The notes under the pieces are model-generated. The model made no database searches and had not been told where the DNA came from. It saw only the letters and a program-made list of their open reading frames with translations. A program made the position numbers and the translations under genes. 64,000 bases of DNA from positions 28,585,866 through 28,649,865 of the forward strand of contig CM035227.1 in assembly GCA_020226215.1 (NCBI GenBank), given 5' to 3'. Origin of the DNA: Sindora glabra (taxonomy: Eukaryota > Streptophyta > Magnoliopsida > Fabales > Fabaceae). Each line of letters opens with the position of its first letter. The first letter of the stretch is position 1. Below are positions 11,701 through 22,511 of this stretch, piece by piece.

Positions 11701-14041
11701 AAGCTTACTGTATAAAATATTAATTGGTAGAAATTGAATTTCCCATATGCACTCAATTGCAGGCTCACTATTTCTGGCCTCTGGAGAGGGATACTGAATT
11801 TCAGAAAATGTGGCATGAAGTAACAGGAAGATGGGGAGGAAGAGTAATCTCCACTACTATCTCAGTGATGTTTGGAAGGTATTCTATTTATATTTAATGC
11901 GGTCAAACTAGAAAGGTTTTTTTGATAGAAATGAATTATATGTGACAGGACACTTGAGGTTCCTGAAAGCTGCTCTGGAGTTGCATGCTTTTCGTTTGAG
12001 TGTCTCTGTGGTCAGCCGGTATATTGTTTACTTCTTTCTTAGCTTTTATTCCTATCTTTTTGTTTGTTTATCATCTCAGTTTTAATGGCCAACGTATGGC
12101 CAGGAAATCAGTCATATCATGTTTAGTTGCCTGGTCTTTAAGCATGTAGTCTTGATACAGATGGTTACTCTTTTCTTTTTGCATCTTTTGCAAGCATTAA
12201 TTGACTTGCTTTAAAAATTGTGATTCTTTGACTTGGATTTTTTTGGCACGCAAGAGCATGTGTGTGTGCGCATGCCTGGAAATTTGTGCGCATGAAACTC
12301 TCTCTCTCTCTGTGTCTGATTTATTTGTTCTTCAGTTAGGTGCCGCAGATTATATAGCAGTAGCTGAAAACTATCACACAGTTTTCATATCAGACATCCC
12401 TGTGATGAGTATGCGCATCCGTGACAAGGTATTTAAGTTAAACTCTTACAGATAATTCCAGAGACATAAAAATGCAGAGGAGTGACCTCAGATGTACTAC
12501 TTTCATGGATTTCTGCTAATAGGTTCAAGTGGCAAGAAAGGGACATGAAATTTGGGATAAAAATACGTTCATAGAATTTTCTAGTAACTCTTTTCGATAT
12601 TATTTTGCTGTATCTGAGGGATGAAATATTTAGGTCAAAACTTCATCTTTACTTATTCTGTATATGCTTTGTACTTATGCATTAGCTATAGCCGTGTCCA
12701 TAAATTTAGGTGTAAATGTGAGCTGCACACCCTTCTCCTGTTTGAGCTAAAACACAGGTCAATTATGCAGGCAAGGAGATTTATCACCCTTATTGATGAG
12801 CTATACAATCATCATTGCTGCCTATTTTGCTCAGCAGCCTCTCCAATTGATGAATTATTTCAAGGAACTGAGGAGGGCACACTCTTTGACTTGGAGAGGT
12901 ACTTTGTTTACCTAGTAAAATGACGCACCCTTTAGCTTGTAACTAATGGTTCTTATCAAGAACTTTACCTTTGAATTCCATACTTTGGATGCATGGTTGT
13001 CTATTAAAGTCATTACCTCACATATTTGTTTGGTAACGAACCTTTGTAAGACTAAAGTGAAAGTTGTCTTTAAGTATCTGTTTCCTCTGCCACCAGGTAG
13101 CATGACGAATAAAATTAATATGTGATCAATTAGCAGCAATTAGCAGACACTTATTACTCGTGCTATTGTATGGCATGAAATGATAGACTGAGTTTGCTCA
13201 GCGTCATGCCATAAGTGAAATCCAGTGTCTTGTTCAGTGCTAGGCTGCGTGGAATCCAAAAGTGATTATAGAAATGACTTCATAGATTAAGTTGAAAAGT
13301 TGAAGGTTTTTTACCTTGTAAATGGAAGTTGTGCATTTTTTTTTTTTTTTGTATTCCAAACTTGGGATATAAGCTAGCTAGACTTAAAATTAGGAGCTTC
13401 ATCCAATTTACCAGGAGAGATTTTGTTTGTTAAGTCCTGATTCTAATTAATAGCTTTTGATTTACTTGCGTCCCATCCTTGCAGCCTATTTTCTTCTTAT
13501 TCAAAGCAAGCTTTCAGATATGTATAAAGCAATGCTGACTCCAAGTCTATTAATTCTGGCATGGCTTTGCTTGTCGTCTAACTAAAACATAACTGGGTAA
13601 CTGAACCTTTTACTCCCTTGCTTCCAGTTTCCAATTTGAAACGGAGACCGAAGGTGGGAAACTTCGTCGAGACGTCTTAGCAGAAGGCAATGTGGGCTCA
13701 GGAGGAGCCCCGGCCGGTATCACATCTATTCTATCCGGTCAAGAAGAGAAGTTTGCTTTTCAAAGAGCCGTAAGTTTTGTCCCTTCTCTCAATCACTTTA
13801 TTGCTATCCATGCCTATTCGCAATCTCCCCCATTCTTCATATTTTACTTTGAGGTTGAAAGTACAAGTGAAAAAGGGATATTAACGTGGATATGTTTCTG
13901 TAGGCCTCTCGCCTCGTTGAAATGCAAACACCATTATACTTGGACGGAGTCCGCAGTCTACACCCTTTCTTCCAGAGGCAACATCAAGAATTTCGAAAAA
14001 TTTCTCACGAAAGGTTACAATCTGAATCATCACCAGCCTGA
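8706..14041 (+). CDS. Mitochondrial AFG1/LACE1-type AAA+ ATPase, 14 exons
   Basis: My exon reading: 8706-8838, 8957-9093, 9222-9352, 9470-9615, 9812-9891, 10244-10501, 10696-10806, 10973-11095, 11763-11878, 11949-12018, 12336-12428, 12771-12898, 13628-13769, 13904-14041. All introns are GT-AG, phases agree at every junction, and the 1806 coding bases give one 601-residue frame. N-terminus MRRGISISCFLSQAIAAS...VRSYS looks like a mitochondrial presequence. Walker A GNVGSGKT at about residues 178-185 is split by intron 4. Walker B ILCFDEIQ is at 288-295 and the sensor-1-like IIVATSNRAP at about 319-328. Then follow the family blocks HYFWPL, VACFSFECLCGQPLGAADYIA and IDELYNHHC. Yeast Afg1 and animal AFG1L act in inner-membrane protein quality control. 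Plants also have shorter (~480-500 residue) paralogues; this one is longer. Exon 1 is the least certain exon, since its donor (CAG/GTCTTT) is weak. Confidence 0.92.
11284..11296 (+). repeat. G13 homopolymer in intron 8 of the AFG1-like gene
   Basis: Thirteen uninterrupted G followed by TTGGG, inside an otherwise T-rich intron. It could form a G-quadruplex in DNA or pre-mRNA. Its length is prone to polymerase slippage and sequencing error. Confidence 0.9.
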
Positions 14042-14071
14042 ACAGTAAACTGTTTACCTTTACAGTATTGC

Positions 14072-14097
14072 TTTTTTTTTTTTGGGGGGGGGGGGGG
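14072..14097 (+). repeat. T12-G14 homopolymer pair in the 3' UTR region
   Basis: Twelve T directly followed by fourteen G, 31 bp after the AFG1-like stop codon. It probably lies in the 3' UTR. The sharp T-to-G switch is unusual and the length may vary between individuals or be misassembled. Confidence 0.9.
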
Positions 14098-15583
14098 CAT
14101 ATTTATGAGATTTCAAATCTTTCATATGAGCTTTTGTGTGCTTCGGTTACAACCAGGCCACAGTTAACAGAATAGTAATGAGCACTAGAAGATGCGTGAT
14201 GAGTTAGTCACAGGATTCATTCTTTATTCCATTCGAGCTGTATCATGGAATAATGTGGCCATAATCCATAAAATTTTCTTGGAGGATATTCAAATCTGTT
14301 TCCCTTTGTTAAGTTCATGGTACTTTGTCGAATTTGATGCTGTTCTGCATATAGCAAATATTATCAAAAAGTTGTGAGAGTATAGAAAATGAAGGGTCGG
14401 TAAAAGGGTTTTCATGTGTTGGTTTGTTTTCATTGAGATAAATTTCAATTCTCTTTGGTTTATCTTTATTTTTATTATTCTCCAGGAACATAATGTTGTA
14501 TTTAGACGAGGAAGAAATAAAGTAATAGAAGAGAGCTAAAATGAGAGAATAAAGATACTCTGAATAATAAGATCATTGAATTTTTTTTATAATTTTTCTT
14601 CTATTTTTATCAAATAAATTATGGAAGAAATACTAGTGGGGAGAGGCTTGTCTTATAACTCCTCTTTTATCCTTCATACATTATGCCCATCTCCATGTAA
14701 TTAGTGCTTTCGTTTTAATAAAATTGGTTCCTTTTCACCCAAAAAAAAAAAAAAATCTTATAACTCATGAAATAGAGCTTAAGTTATTGTCAATAAATGA
14801 AAAAAAGATATATTATTAAAAAGTATAAGTAACTAAGAATTTTTAACTGTGGGAAAAAATTAATTTTTGTTAATATGAATATGTTAATGGATGATAGTGT
14901 AAAGTTAATTTATATTAATAATAAATTAAATTTTAATTTTAATTTTAAAATAAAATTTACTTGAAGTTCTATATGTGTGCGCCATACGCCATCATTTAGT
15001 GATACTTGTAAATTTTTATAAAATTTATTTTCATTAATATACGAATTGTGATACCTATGATATTAATAAAGTCCTTTTTCTTTAATATGTAATTTTTTCG
15101 GTAATTGTACAAGTAATAATAATTTGTTTAATGTACACATATAAGATGGAGAGTACAAATTCACGGCATGAGAGAAATAAAATACCCGAGTAAATATTGG
15201 GTGCTGTTGCATCACTAAAAATGCCAATTCATAGTATTGCAACTCCAATAAATAATGCAGTGGGCAGGGCACGTGGTAGGGATGTCTCTGGTTTTTCTTA
15301 AATTTTCGTAACCAAATCTGTGGGACTAATTCTAATTGACTTGTTATCTCTCTCTCTTGATAATGATTAAAATACCACTAATATTAGTTCGATTATATGA
15401 AATGAGCATGATATTGTATTGTAGAATAATAAATTCAAATTGTGTCTGACCTCCATTTATGTACTAAAAATTAATCAAATTTTAGAATTTGTTAGAATCA
15501 CACTTCTATATCTACCTTCAATTCACATCCATTTATAAAACAATATCTCACCTACTTTGTGATAAATTAGATGTGAGTGCAGA

Positions 15584-15586
<3 letters not shown>

Positions 15587-15618
<32 letters not shown>
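15587..15618. repeat. (AT)16 microsatellite
   Basis: 32 bp of uninterrupted AT dinucleotide. Confidence 0.95.
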
Positions 15619-15621
<3 letters not shown>

Positions 15622-17890
15622 GTGGTAGGTGGCATGTGACTATCTTTGTGAATTGTTAATTATATCATAATGTGGGCTCGGCCATTGTGCTTGATGCACT
15701 ACTCGAAAACCAATATATTGGCCACTAACTATTAATAATATATATATATATATATTAGATAAGGTTGATCAAAATTTATAGCACATATGGCGGCTGGCCG
15801 TATTGATGATTCCTTCCTCCACCGACTGGTGTGCTTGAAGTGATCAATTTTCAATTTTGCCAGAAGTAGACCAAAGCAATGACATATATTAGCGTGTTGA
15901 AGTGAAATATGCGAGCCGAGCACCGTTGAGAAATACACAAACACTAGAACATGACGCGTTGGTTTATTTGAGATAATTCAATGGAAATGATCCAGACACA
16001 TTTTATTTGTCAAATGGATATGAATTCAAACTTTGTACATGACTCTTATTGAAAAAGAAAAATATTTAATATTTGAAGTAATTCATTCATTTGGTGTCTT
16101 ATGAAAAAGAAAATATTTTCATAAGAATAATTTTGTTTACATTAACATTATAATTATAAAATATTAAAAATATTTTATTTATTTGATATTAAATATAAAA
16201 TATAATAAAATAATATTTTATTTTAAAAAAGAAGTTATTTTCAATATATCATAGTATATATATTTTTTATCCATAAAATATATAATAAATAAGAAATTCC
16301 TATATTTGTATGGGAATAAATAGAATTTTTGTGCAAAAAATGTATTACAAACAAATAAACATAGTGTATGTTCAGCGTAATAAATAATTTAATTTATTAA
16401 TTTGATTAATAGGTTATAATTAAATTAGCCTCTAAAGTTGTTTGGTGCATCAATTTATTTGTAAAAATAAGCTCTTATTTGAGAAGTTTTACAATAACTT
16501 ATAAATTAATAGGTTTATAATTTTTTTTAAAATTCATTCCTCTTCTTTTAATTAAATAAGAATTTCTATTCTAATTATACAAATAAATATTTCACATATC
16601 TATATTAAATCAATATGAATAAATAAATAATAAGTAAATAAATATGTGATATTATAAAATATGATTAAATTATTATATTATTATTTTGAATAATAAAAAA
16701 ATATAATATCATAAATATAATTAATTAAATTTTAAACAATCATATTATTATTTTAAATATTTTAATTGTATTAATATGATTTAATTTTAAAATAAATATA
16801 AATTGATTTAATTTATATATTTATTCATATTAATATGACTTTTTATATCATTTTGTATTTTTTTAACTAGTTCAATGATTCTTTTACTCAACACTTTTAA
16901 TGTAAATAATTAATTTATTAATTATTAACTAATTTATTAATTATTTATATCAAATAGAGCCAAAGCTTAAAAAACCAGTGTGATGGTGTAATGTTTAGTG
17001 TAGGTAGGTGTGAGGGAGCCGTCCGCCCCACCCCATGCTCCTTTAAATGGTAAAGCAATCCTAAATGCACGAGCTAATTCCTCACAAAATTTTCAAATTC
17101 ATTTTTAGTAGTTGGTGGAGTTAGAATCTGACAATTAAAAAATAAATGTGTAAGGTTATTTAAATGATATATATAATTTTATATAATATTTTAAAAGATT
17201 TAATGGGAGCGTAAGTTTTCATTAAAATACATGTAATTACGGTACTGTTTATAACTGTAATATTTAATAGTGTGTATATAATATAATATTTATTTAAAAC
17301 ATACTGGAGTTGCTGCTCGTCCTTTGCACAGATGACTATTATTTTTTAATATTAACATAAAAATAATATATACTATGAAGAAAAAATTATGAAAAGTATT
17401 GAAATTTAATTTGTTACAATTATTTTATAAGTATATATTATAACTTGTAACTTAAAATATTTAAAATATAATATATACGTCAAAAATAGAATATATAATA
17501 AAACAATTCAATTAAATTATATAATTGATTTGTTTCAATTATTTTATATTATATTCATACAAAATGAAGTAGAAATAATATATGAGTTGTAATGGCTTGA
17601 AAAAATTTTAATTAATGTATATTTGATTTGAAATATAATAATATTTAAAAATTAATATAAAGAAAAATATTGAAAACTTTAAATATATAAATTTAATTTT
17701 AATCTTTTAATACTATTATTAAAAAAATTGAGAAGATTTAAAATAGATATGTACTTAAATAATTCAATCAAATTAACTTATTTAAAATATTTCTATAATA
17801 AAAATAAAATATATCATATTATACCTATACTATTTAATGATATTGACATTTGAATTGTATATATTATAAATGAATATGAAAAATAAAAAA

Positions 17891-18780
17891 TCTATACTAA
17901 TATAAAAGGGATTGGTGAGTTTTGAACTCCATTTTTCTTAAATTACAAAGTTAGAAACAAAATTAGCAAACTTTCAATGTTCATCATTACACTATGACAT
18001 TTTACCAATACTTAGTGCTTAAAAAATTATAATATATATTACTACATATACATAATCAAAACAAAATTAGCAAAATCCCACAAAATTAGATTTCTGACAA
18101 TTAGATTAGAAGTGATGATTAATAATGATAGAACATGAATCAACTCACAAATTAATAATGGAAAAAGAGAGAAACAAAAAGGAAATTATTTACTTTGAAC
18201 TACAATGATAGTGGATGGATAAGATGAAACTAAAGTTTCAAACTTGAAGTTAATCTTTAAGTTGTAGTGGCCTCAAGGATGAAAGGTGTTGGTATTGTAA
18301 TTAAGGGCTCAAAGTGGCTAAGAGTGGTTGTAAAGGAAGAATTTCAAGTGTTTTGGCTTTCAATTCCCCAAATCAATATATTTGGCCATTAAAACCCTAA
18401 AATGATGTCCTTTTGATGAGTTTCGGGGGGGGGGGGGGGGGGAATGTCTAAAACTCATTTGAACCGTTTGAACCTCTACCAATTCAATCGGTTTGAGACT
18501 GGCTTACTGATTTTTAGCCCAATATTCTACTAATCAGTTTTTTTTATTGAATTAGACCGATCAAGTGGCTAGTTCATTGGTTTTTTGGGTAAACCTGCTA
18601 GTTTGGTTTGATTTTTTCAACAATGAAAAAAAGTTGTAAAAAATTATGGCTTGAAGAAAAAAATAAAATAAATATATTGAATATGTTTTGGATATAATAA
18701 TAAATGATAAAAATGTAAAAAAATTAAATTAAGTGAAAAAAAAAAGTCTCTAAATACATGTGGGAGCACTTGTGAAAAGG
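17891..18780 (+). mobile_element. Insertion inside the Helitron-like element, possibly a nested Helitron fragment
   Basis: Helitron-type internal sequence stops at 17890 and resumes at about 18781 (GTAAATAGTGAAGTAGTGCA). The inserted DNA is less AT-rich and starts TCTATACTAATATAAAAG after an A, which is the form of a plant Helitron 5' end. No matching 3' hairpin plus CTAG is seen at the other side, so the class is uncertain and the right boundary approximate. It contains the G18 run and a pyrimidine/purine-mixed stretch rich in GGTTTGA-like words. Confidence 0.35.
18425..18442 (+). repeat. G18 homopolymer
   Basis: Eighteen uninterrupted G, the longest G-run in the window, within the inserted DNA of a mobile element. 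Potential G-quadruplex and length-unstable site. Confidence 0.9.
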
Positions 18781-20229
18781 CTACTATGCGAGAAAGTAAA
18801 TAGTGAAGTAGTGCATATGTTGTAAAGCCTTAACAAAATTATAATTAATGTATATTTAATTTTAAACGTAGCACTTAAAATTGATATTGATATAAAAATA
18901 TTCAAAAATTTTAAATGAATAAATTTTATTTTATTTTATTTTTTATTAAATAATATAATATATAATTAATTATTGTGATTAATATTTTCTATATTAAAAT
19001 TTAAACTTATTTAAAATTATTTATAATAAAATTAAATATATCATATCATATTTATATTATTTTTTAACATTAGTTTTTAAATTGTAAACAATAGTAATAA
19101 ACATAAAAATAAAAAATATAATATAACAAATAAAAAGAAAGGAAATAATGATTGACTTGTAAAATAATATTAGAATTAAAAATAAAATACTTAATTAGAT
19201 AATTAAATTAAGTCAAATATTTTAACTTATTTAAATATTTATTTTTATAATAAGAATAAAATACATACTTCTTGGTGATATTACGTTTGCACTGTAAATA
19301 CTAAGAATGAACATTAAAAAAAAAAAAGAAAAGAAGAAAAGTATGTCATAGAATAAATAATAAATATTAGTATAGTGAATGAGTTATAAAGTAATATAAA
19401 TTTAAAATAAAATATATATTTAAATAATTTAATTAAATTAAAATTTTAATTTATATAAAATATTTTTATTATGAAAATAAAATATATTGCATTATATTTA
19501 TATCACTATTTAGCGTTTGAGCTACACAAGAGTGAATATAAAAAATTTAATTAAATTAAACATTTAACTTTTTAAAAATATTTTTATAACAAAAATAGAA
19601 TATATTATATTATGTTTATATTATTTTATAATATTGGCATTTGAGTAAAAAAATTAAGTAAATAAAAAATATGTAAATAATGTAATGCAATAATAAAATA
19701 AATAAATAGAAGAGAAATTATGTAAGAATTTGAAAGTAATAAAAGGAAAATAAATATATGTAAAAATAAAAATTAAAAAAAAAAAGAATAAAAGGGAAGT
19801 TTTGGTTTCGGTGGGAAAAATGGAAGAGTGAAGGTAGGAGAAGTCGACAGGTGTTCTGTGCATTGAAGAACTAAAACCTCGCTTTCAAGTTAAGAAGAGG
19901 AGAAGACATTGATAAATCGATATTGATATTGGTTTCTCTTAAGAAGTTCTGTCTGACATGGCAAAACCATTGTCATTCTCACAGTGGTTCCAAATTTACA
20001 GAATTTTTTTAATATTTTAAAATTATTTTGACAAAATTTACTAAAAATCAGTAAATTTTAAAATACATAGGTAAAGATGACATTTGGTTCAGTCCACGAG
20101 AATAAAAACATAATTGAATTAAATAACAAGGAATGAGGAAGAAAAAATTATTTTTTAATTATTTAATTTATTTATAAATTTATAATTTTCTTTTTTTTAT
20201 TATTTCATTGTAAAGGTGGTTGTAGTAAT

Positions 20230-20230
20230 G

Positions 20231-20281
<51 letters not shown>
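20230..20281. repeat. (ATA)n microsatellite, about 17 units
   Basis: About 51 bp of perfect trinucleotide repeat. Confidence 0.95.
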
Positions 20282-21008
20282 GTTATGATTGTTATTATAA
20301 TGTTATGAGTGATGGTGTATTAGTGAGACAACAGTATTTTTTGTTCCCATTGCCTAACATAATCTAAAATTTTAAAGAGAAAAAGCGGATTAAATAAGGA
20401 AAATTTGTTAAAATAAAATAAGTGCACTAAATTCTGCTAAAAAAAATTTAAATCAAATATTTAATAGAAAGAAATTAACTTTTTATTTCATTTTTCAACC
20501 CTTAAAATCTCTAAAATCTTCCAAATGAACTTGGCATCTGAGTTTAATTATTGACTACCTAGTCATTATCATTCAAAGGCTGGCATGTATTAATATCATG
20601 CGTCGAAAACAACCCTCTAATTTAAAATTTGCCAACGCTTGATCGACATCTGCATGAAAAATTTGTCAACACACATGGATCAATCCATCTTCCGGAACAA
20701 GTCAAAGTCAGATCCTGGGATGTGAGTGACAGTCCCTGGAGAGTGGCATCTCCAGGTCATATCCTGCCGGAACCATCATCAAATGAATTTATCAGATCAA
20801 TCACAGCAGAAGAGAGAATCAAAGAAAGAAGTGCTTATACGTATTCAATGGTTAATATAAAAATTTTAAGAGTTAAGGAATAAAAGAATTTGGAAAACAA
20901 ATAATTTATATAATTATATAATTTTAAATTTTTTTACAGTTATGGTCACTTATAATACCTACTAAGTTCCATCCTGCACAGCCAGACTTGCATTCCATTT
21001 CTATCTCC
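20282..21008. other. Intergenic DNA with an unassigned 84-codon open frame
   Basis: Mostly AT-rich, but 20629-20883 (+) is GC-richer and open for 84 codons, with a non-random stretch including HGSIHLPEQVKVRSWDVSD and SPWRVASPGHILPEPSSNEF. That part looks like real protein, whereas the last ten or so residues are AT-rich read-through. I do not recognise the family. It may be one exon or a relic of a gene, since I see no matching splice partners or flanking coding exons. Confidence 0.35.
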
Positions 21009-21016
21009 CCTGACTC

Positions 21017-21171
21017 CAGTGGCGGAGCCAGGGGGGCAAGACTAGGTCCCGGCCCCTCCTGTTTTTTGAAATTTATTATAATATATATTATAAAAATTTA
21101 TATTGACCCCTCTTAAATTTTAAAATATTTCATTCTGGCCCCCTATATTAAAATTTCTGCCTCCACCACTG
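21017..21171. mobile_element. 155-bp hAT-type MITE with 8-bp target duplication
   Basis: Terminal inverted repeats CAGTGGCGGAGCCAG and CTGCCTCCACCACTG (two mismatches). Perfect 8-bp direct repeats CCTGACTC flank the element at 21009-21016 and 21172-21179, as hAT transposases make. The inside is AT-rich with no coding capacity. The near-perfect duplication indicates a fairly recent insertion. Confidence 0.9.
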
Positions 21172-21539
21172 CCTGACTCTGAGACTCGTTGTGGGCGGTT
21201 GTTGTTATTATTATTATTATTTTTAATAGTAATAGAGATTAAATCATTCAATTCATATACATAAAACTTTTAAGATTGAATTTAAAATATGAAAAATTGT
21301 TATCGAATTTATGATAAAAAGAAAAATATATAAAGCTTTTAAGTAATCGTATATGTCATCTAAATTAAAGGTTTTAACAAATTTTTATTGGAATTAAAAG
21401 GGATCTTAGCTCCTAAAATTTGAAAATGATATATTAATAACATGTAATTTCACAAAAAAATTTATAATAATAGAAGTAATTAAATCATTAAATGCAAACG
21501 TATAAAAAATTAAAGATTAGGTCCTAAATGAAAAAAGAA

Positions 21540-21745
21540 ATTCTTATATATTCTAATTATATTATGTATTTTTAGTCATAGTCAAATGAAAAACATTTGT
21601 CAATTTTTAAAATTTTTAATATCTTTAAAATTGAAAAAAAAATCATGGCCTTAATATGCAGAGATCCACAATATTAATAAATATCTTTTATTTATTAATC
21701 ATGACTAAATATACATTGCATGATTGAAATATATAAAAAAATTTA
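21540..21745. mobile_element. Putative small MITE, member of a two-copy family here
   Basis: Imperfect inverted ends (TTCTTATATATTCTAATTAT and, reversed, TTTTTATATATTTCAATCAT) bracket about 205 bp. A related sequence lies at 24729-24890 (TTATATATCTTAATTATATT, AATAAATATCTTTTATTCAT). No target duplication was identified. Confidence 0.4.
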
Positions 21746-22027
21746 AAAACTTTTAAAGAATATTAAATATTAAATACTTATTATTGTGCTCTTAAAATTT
21801 TAAAATTTGGAATAATATGACAAATGATGAAATCGTTAAATTAAAATTATCCTATAATAATTACTTATTTTTTTAATAATTAAATAATTCTAATTTAATA
21901 ATTTTTAAAATTATTGTACCATTTCAGAACCTCGGGCATCTCTAAGCTATGGAGTTCAGAATAAAAAGTTGGAGATACGGTGCGAGCTGTCGTGATTTAT
22001 ACAAGAATTCCTGGGGATAGACGGCAC

Positions 22028-22511
22028 TCACTGGGTATATTCAATGTTGATTTTAGCATTTCGGAAGCGCGAGATGGCAGCAAAAGCATCACGGGACATA
22101 AGTACGGTGTCGGGACATGGCGACTGTGCACAGAAATCAACCACTTTGACATCGACGCTGCCTCTCTTGCACGGCCTCTTGTTCCCACTCACGCACCTTA
22201 TTCTGTATCTTCGCCCGCACGCAGCCCCGTTGTCCCATAGCCCTTCGCTCACCGCCACAAACAGATTCCCCGGCGGAAACTGGTCTCTGCTGTTCCCGTC
22301 ACAGGCAGTGGCTGCACAAAGTTCACACAATCAAACACGAGGGAGCATAATAATCATTTTTCACTTCGTGAAGAATTCCAGAATTGTAATTCACTCACTC
22401 ACGTATGTAGGGGGGGCCATATGAAGCTGCAGTGCCAACATCTGCAACCGCCGGGCTCACTTGTATGAGTGGCAATAAGCATGACAGGATTGAAAGAGCC
22501 AATAATTTCAT
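22028..22511 (-). CDS. Plant natriuretic peptide-like / EG45-like domain protein, two exons
   Basis: Exon 1 is 22511-22403, intron 22402-22312 (91 bp, GT-AG), exon 2 is 22311-22028. Joined they encode 130 residues, the usual length of this family. The N-terminus MKLLALSILSCLLPLIQVSP is a signal peptide, probably cleaved after AVA at about residue 23, so the product is apoplastic. The mature part is an expansin-like double-psi beta-barrel: ASYGPPYIPTACDGN, LFVAVSEGLWDNGAACGRRY, IRCVSG, PCKRGSVDVKVVDFC, DAFAAI and a final IEYTQ. Six cysteines are visible as in homologues. PNPs are secreted signals affecting water and ion balance and stress responses; EG45-like relatives include citrus blight-associated p12. 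Both exons are intact. An antisense frame overlaps but is a shadow. The gene stands alone among AT-rich repeats. Confidence 0.9.

Larger units (their letters stand above)
14042..17303. other. AFG1-like 3' flank and AT-rich intergenic DNA
   Basis: Begins with the 3' UTR of the AFG1-like gene and continues as AT-rich intergenic DNA. No coding frame is supported. The stretch 16340-16960 resembles 51480-52040 (runs such as AATAAATATGTGATATTATA and ATTAATATGATTTAATTTT with local shuffling), indicating an old dispersed AT-rich repeat. A GC-richer patch at 17000-17050 has no recognisable feature. Confidence 0.5.
17304..19901 (-). mobile_element. Degenerate Helitron-like element, relative of the 43430-48811 Helitron
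   Basis: The high-coordinate end (about 19848-19901) matches the 5' terminal region of the intact Helitron at 48760-48811: GGTGTTCTGTGCATTGAAGA against CGTGTCCTGTGCATTGGAGA, then AAAACCTCG against AAAACCTTG, ending in GA on the plus strand (TC on the minus). The body shares its internal units, e.g. GTAAAGCCTTAACAAAAT at about 18820 followed by ATTAAATAATATAATATA. The low-coordinate end near 17304-17345 (CCTTTGCACAGATGACTATT) resembles the degenerate 3' hairpin at 31390, but lacks a clean CTAG. No Rep/helicase frame is visible, so it is non-autonomous or dead. Interrupted at 17891. Confidence 0.6.

Noticed and set aside
12295..12312. Short CT repeat in intron 10 of the AFG1-like gene as a separate feature
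   Set aside because: Only a short polypyrimidine tract before the exon 11 acceptor, which is normal.
15063..15272. 69-codon minus frame
   Set aside because: No recognisable motif, no promoter or splice context.
22044..22424. 126-codon plus-strand frame over the PNP-like gene
   Set aside because: Antisense of the PNP-like exons; the minus strand has signal peptide, conserved cysteines and correct splice sites.
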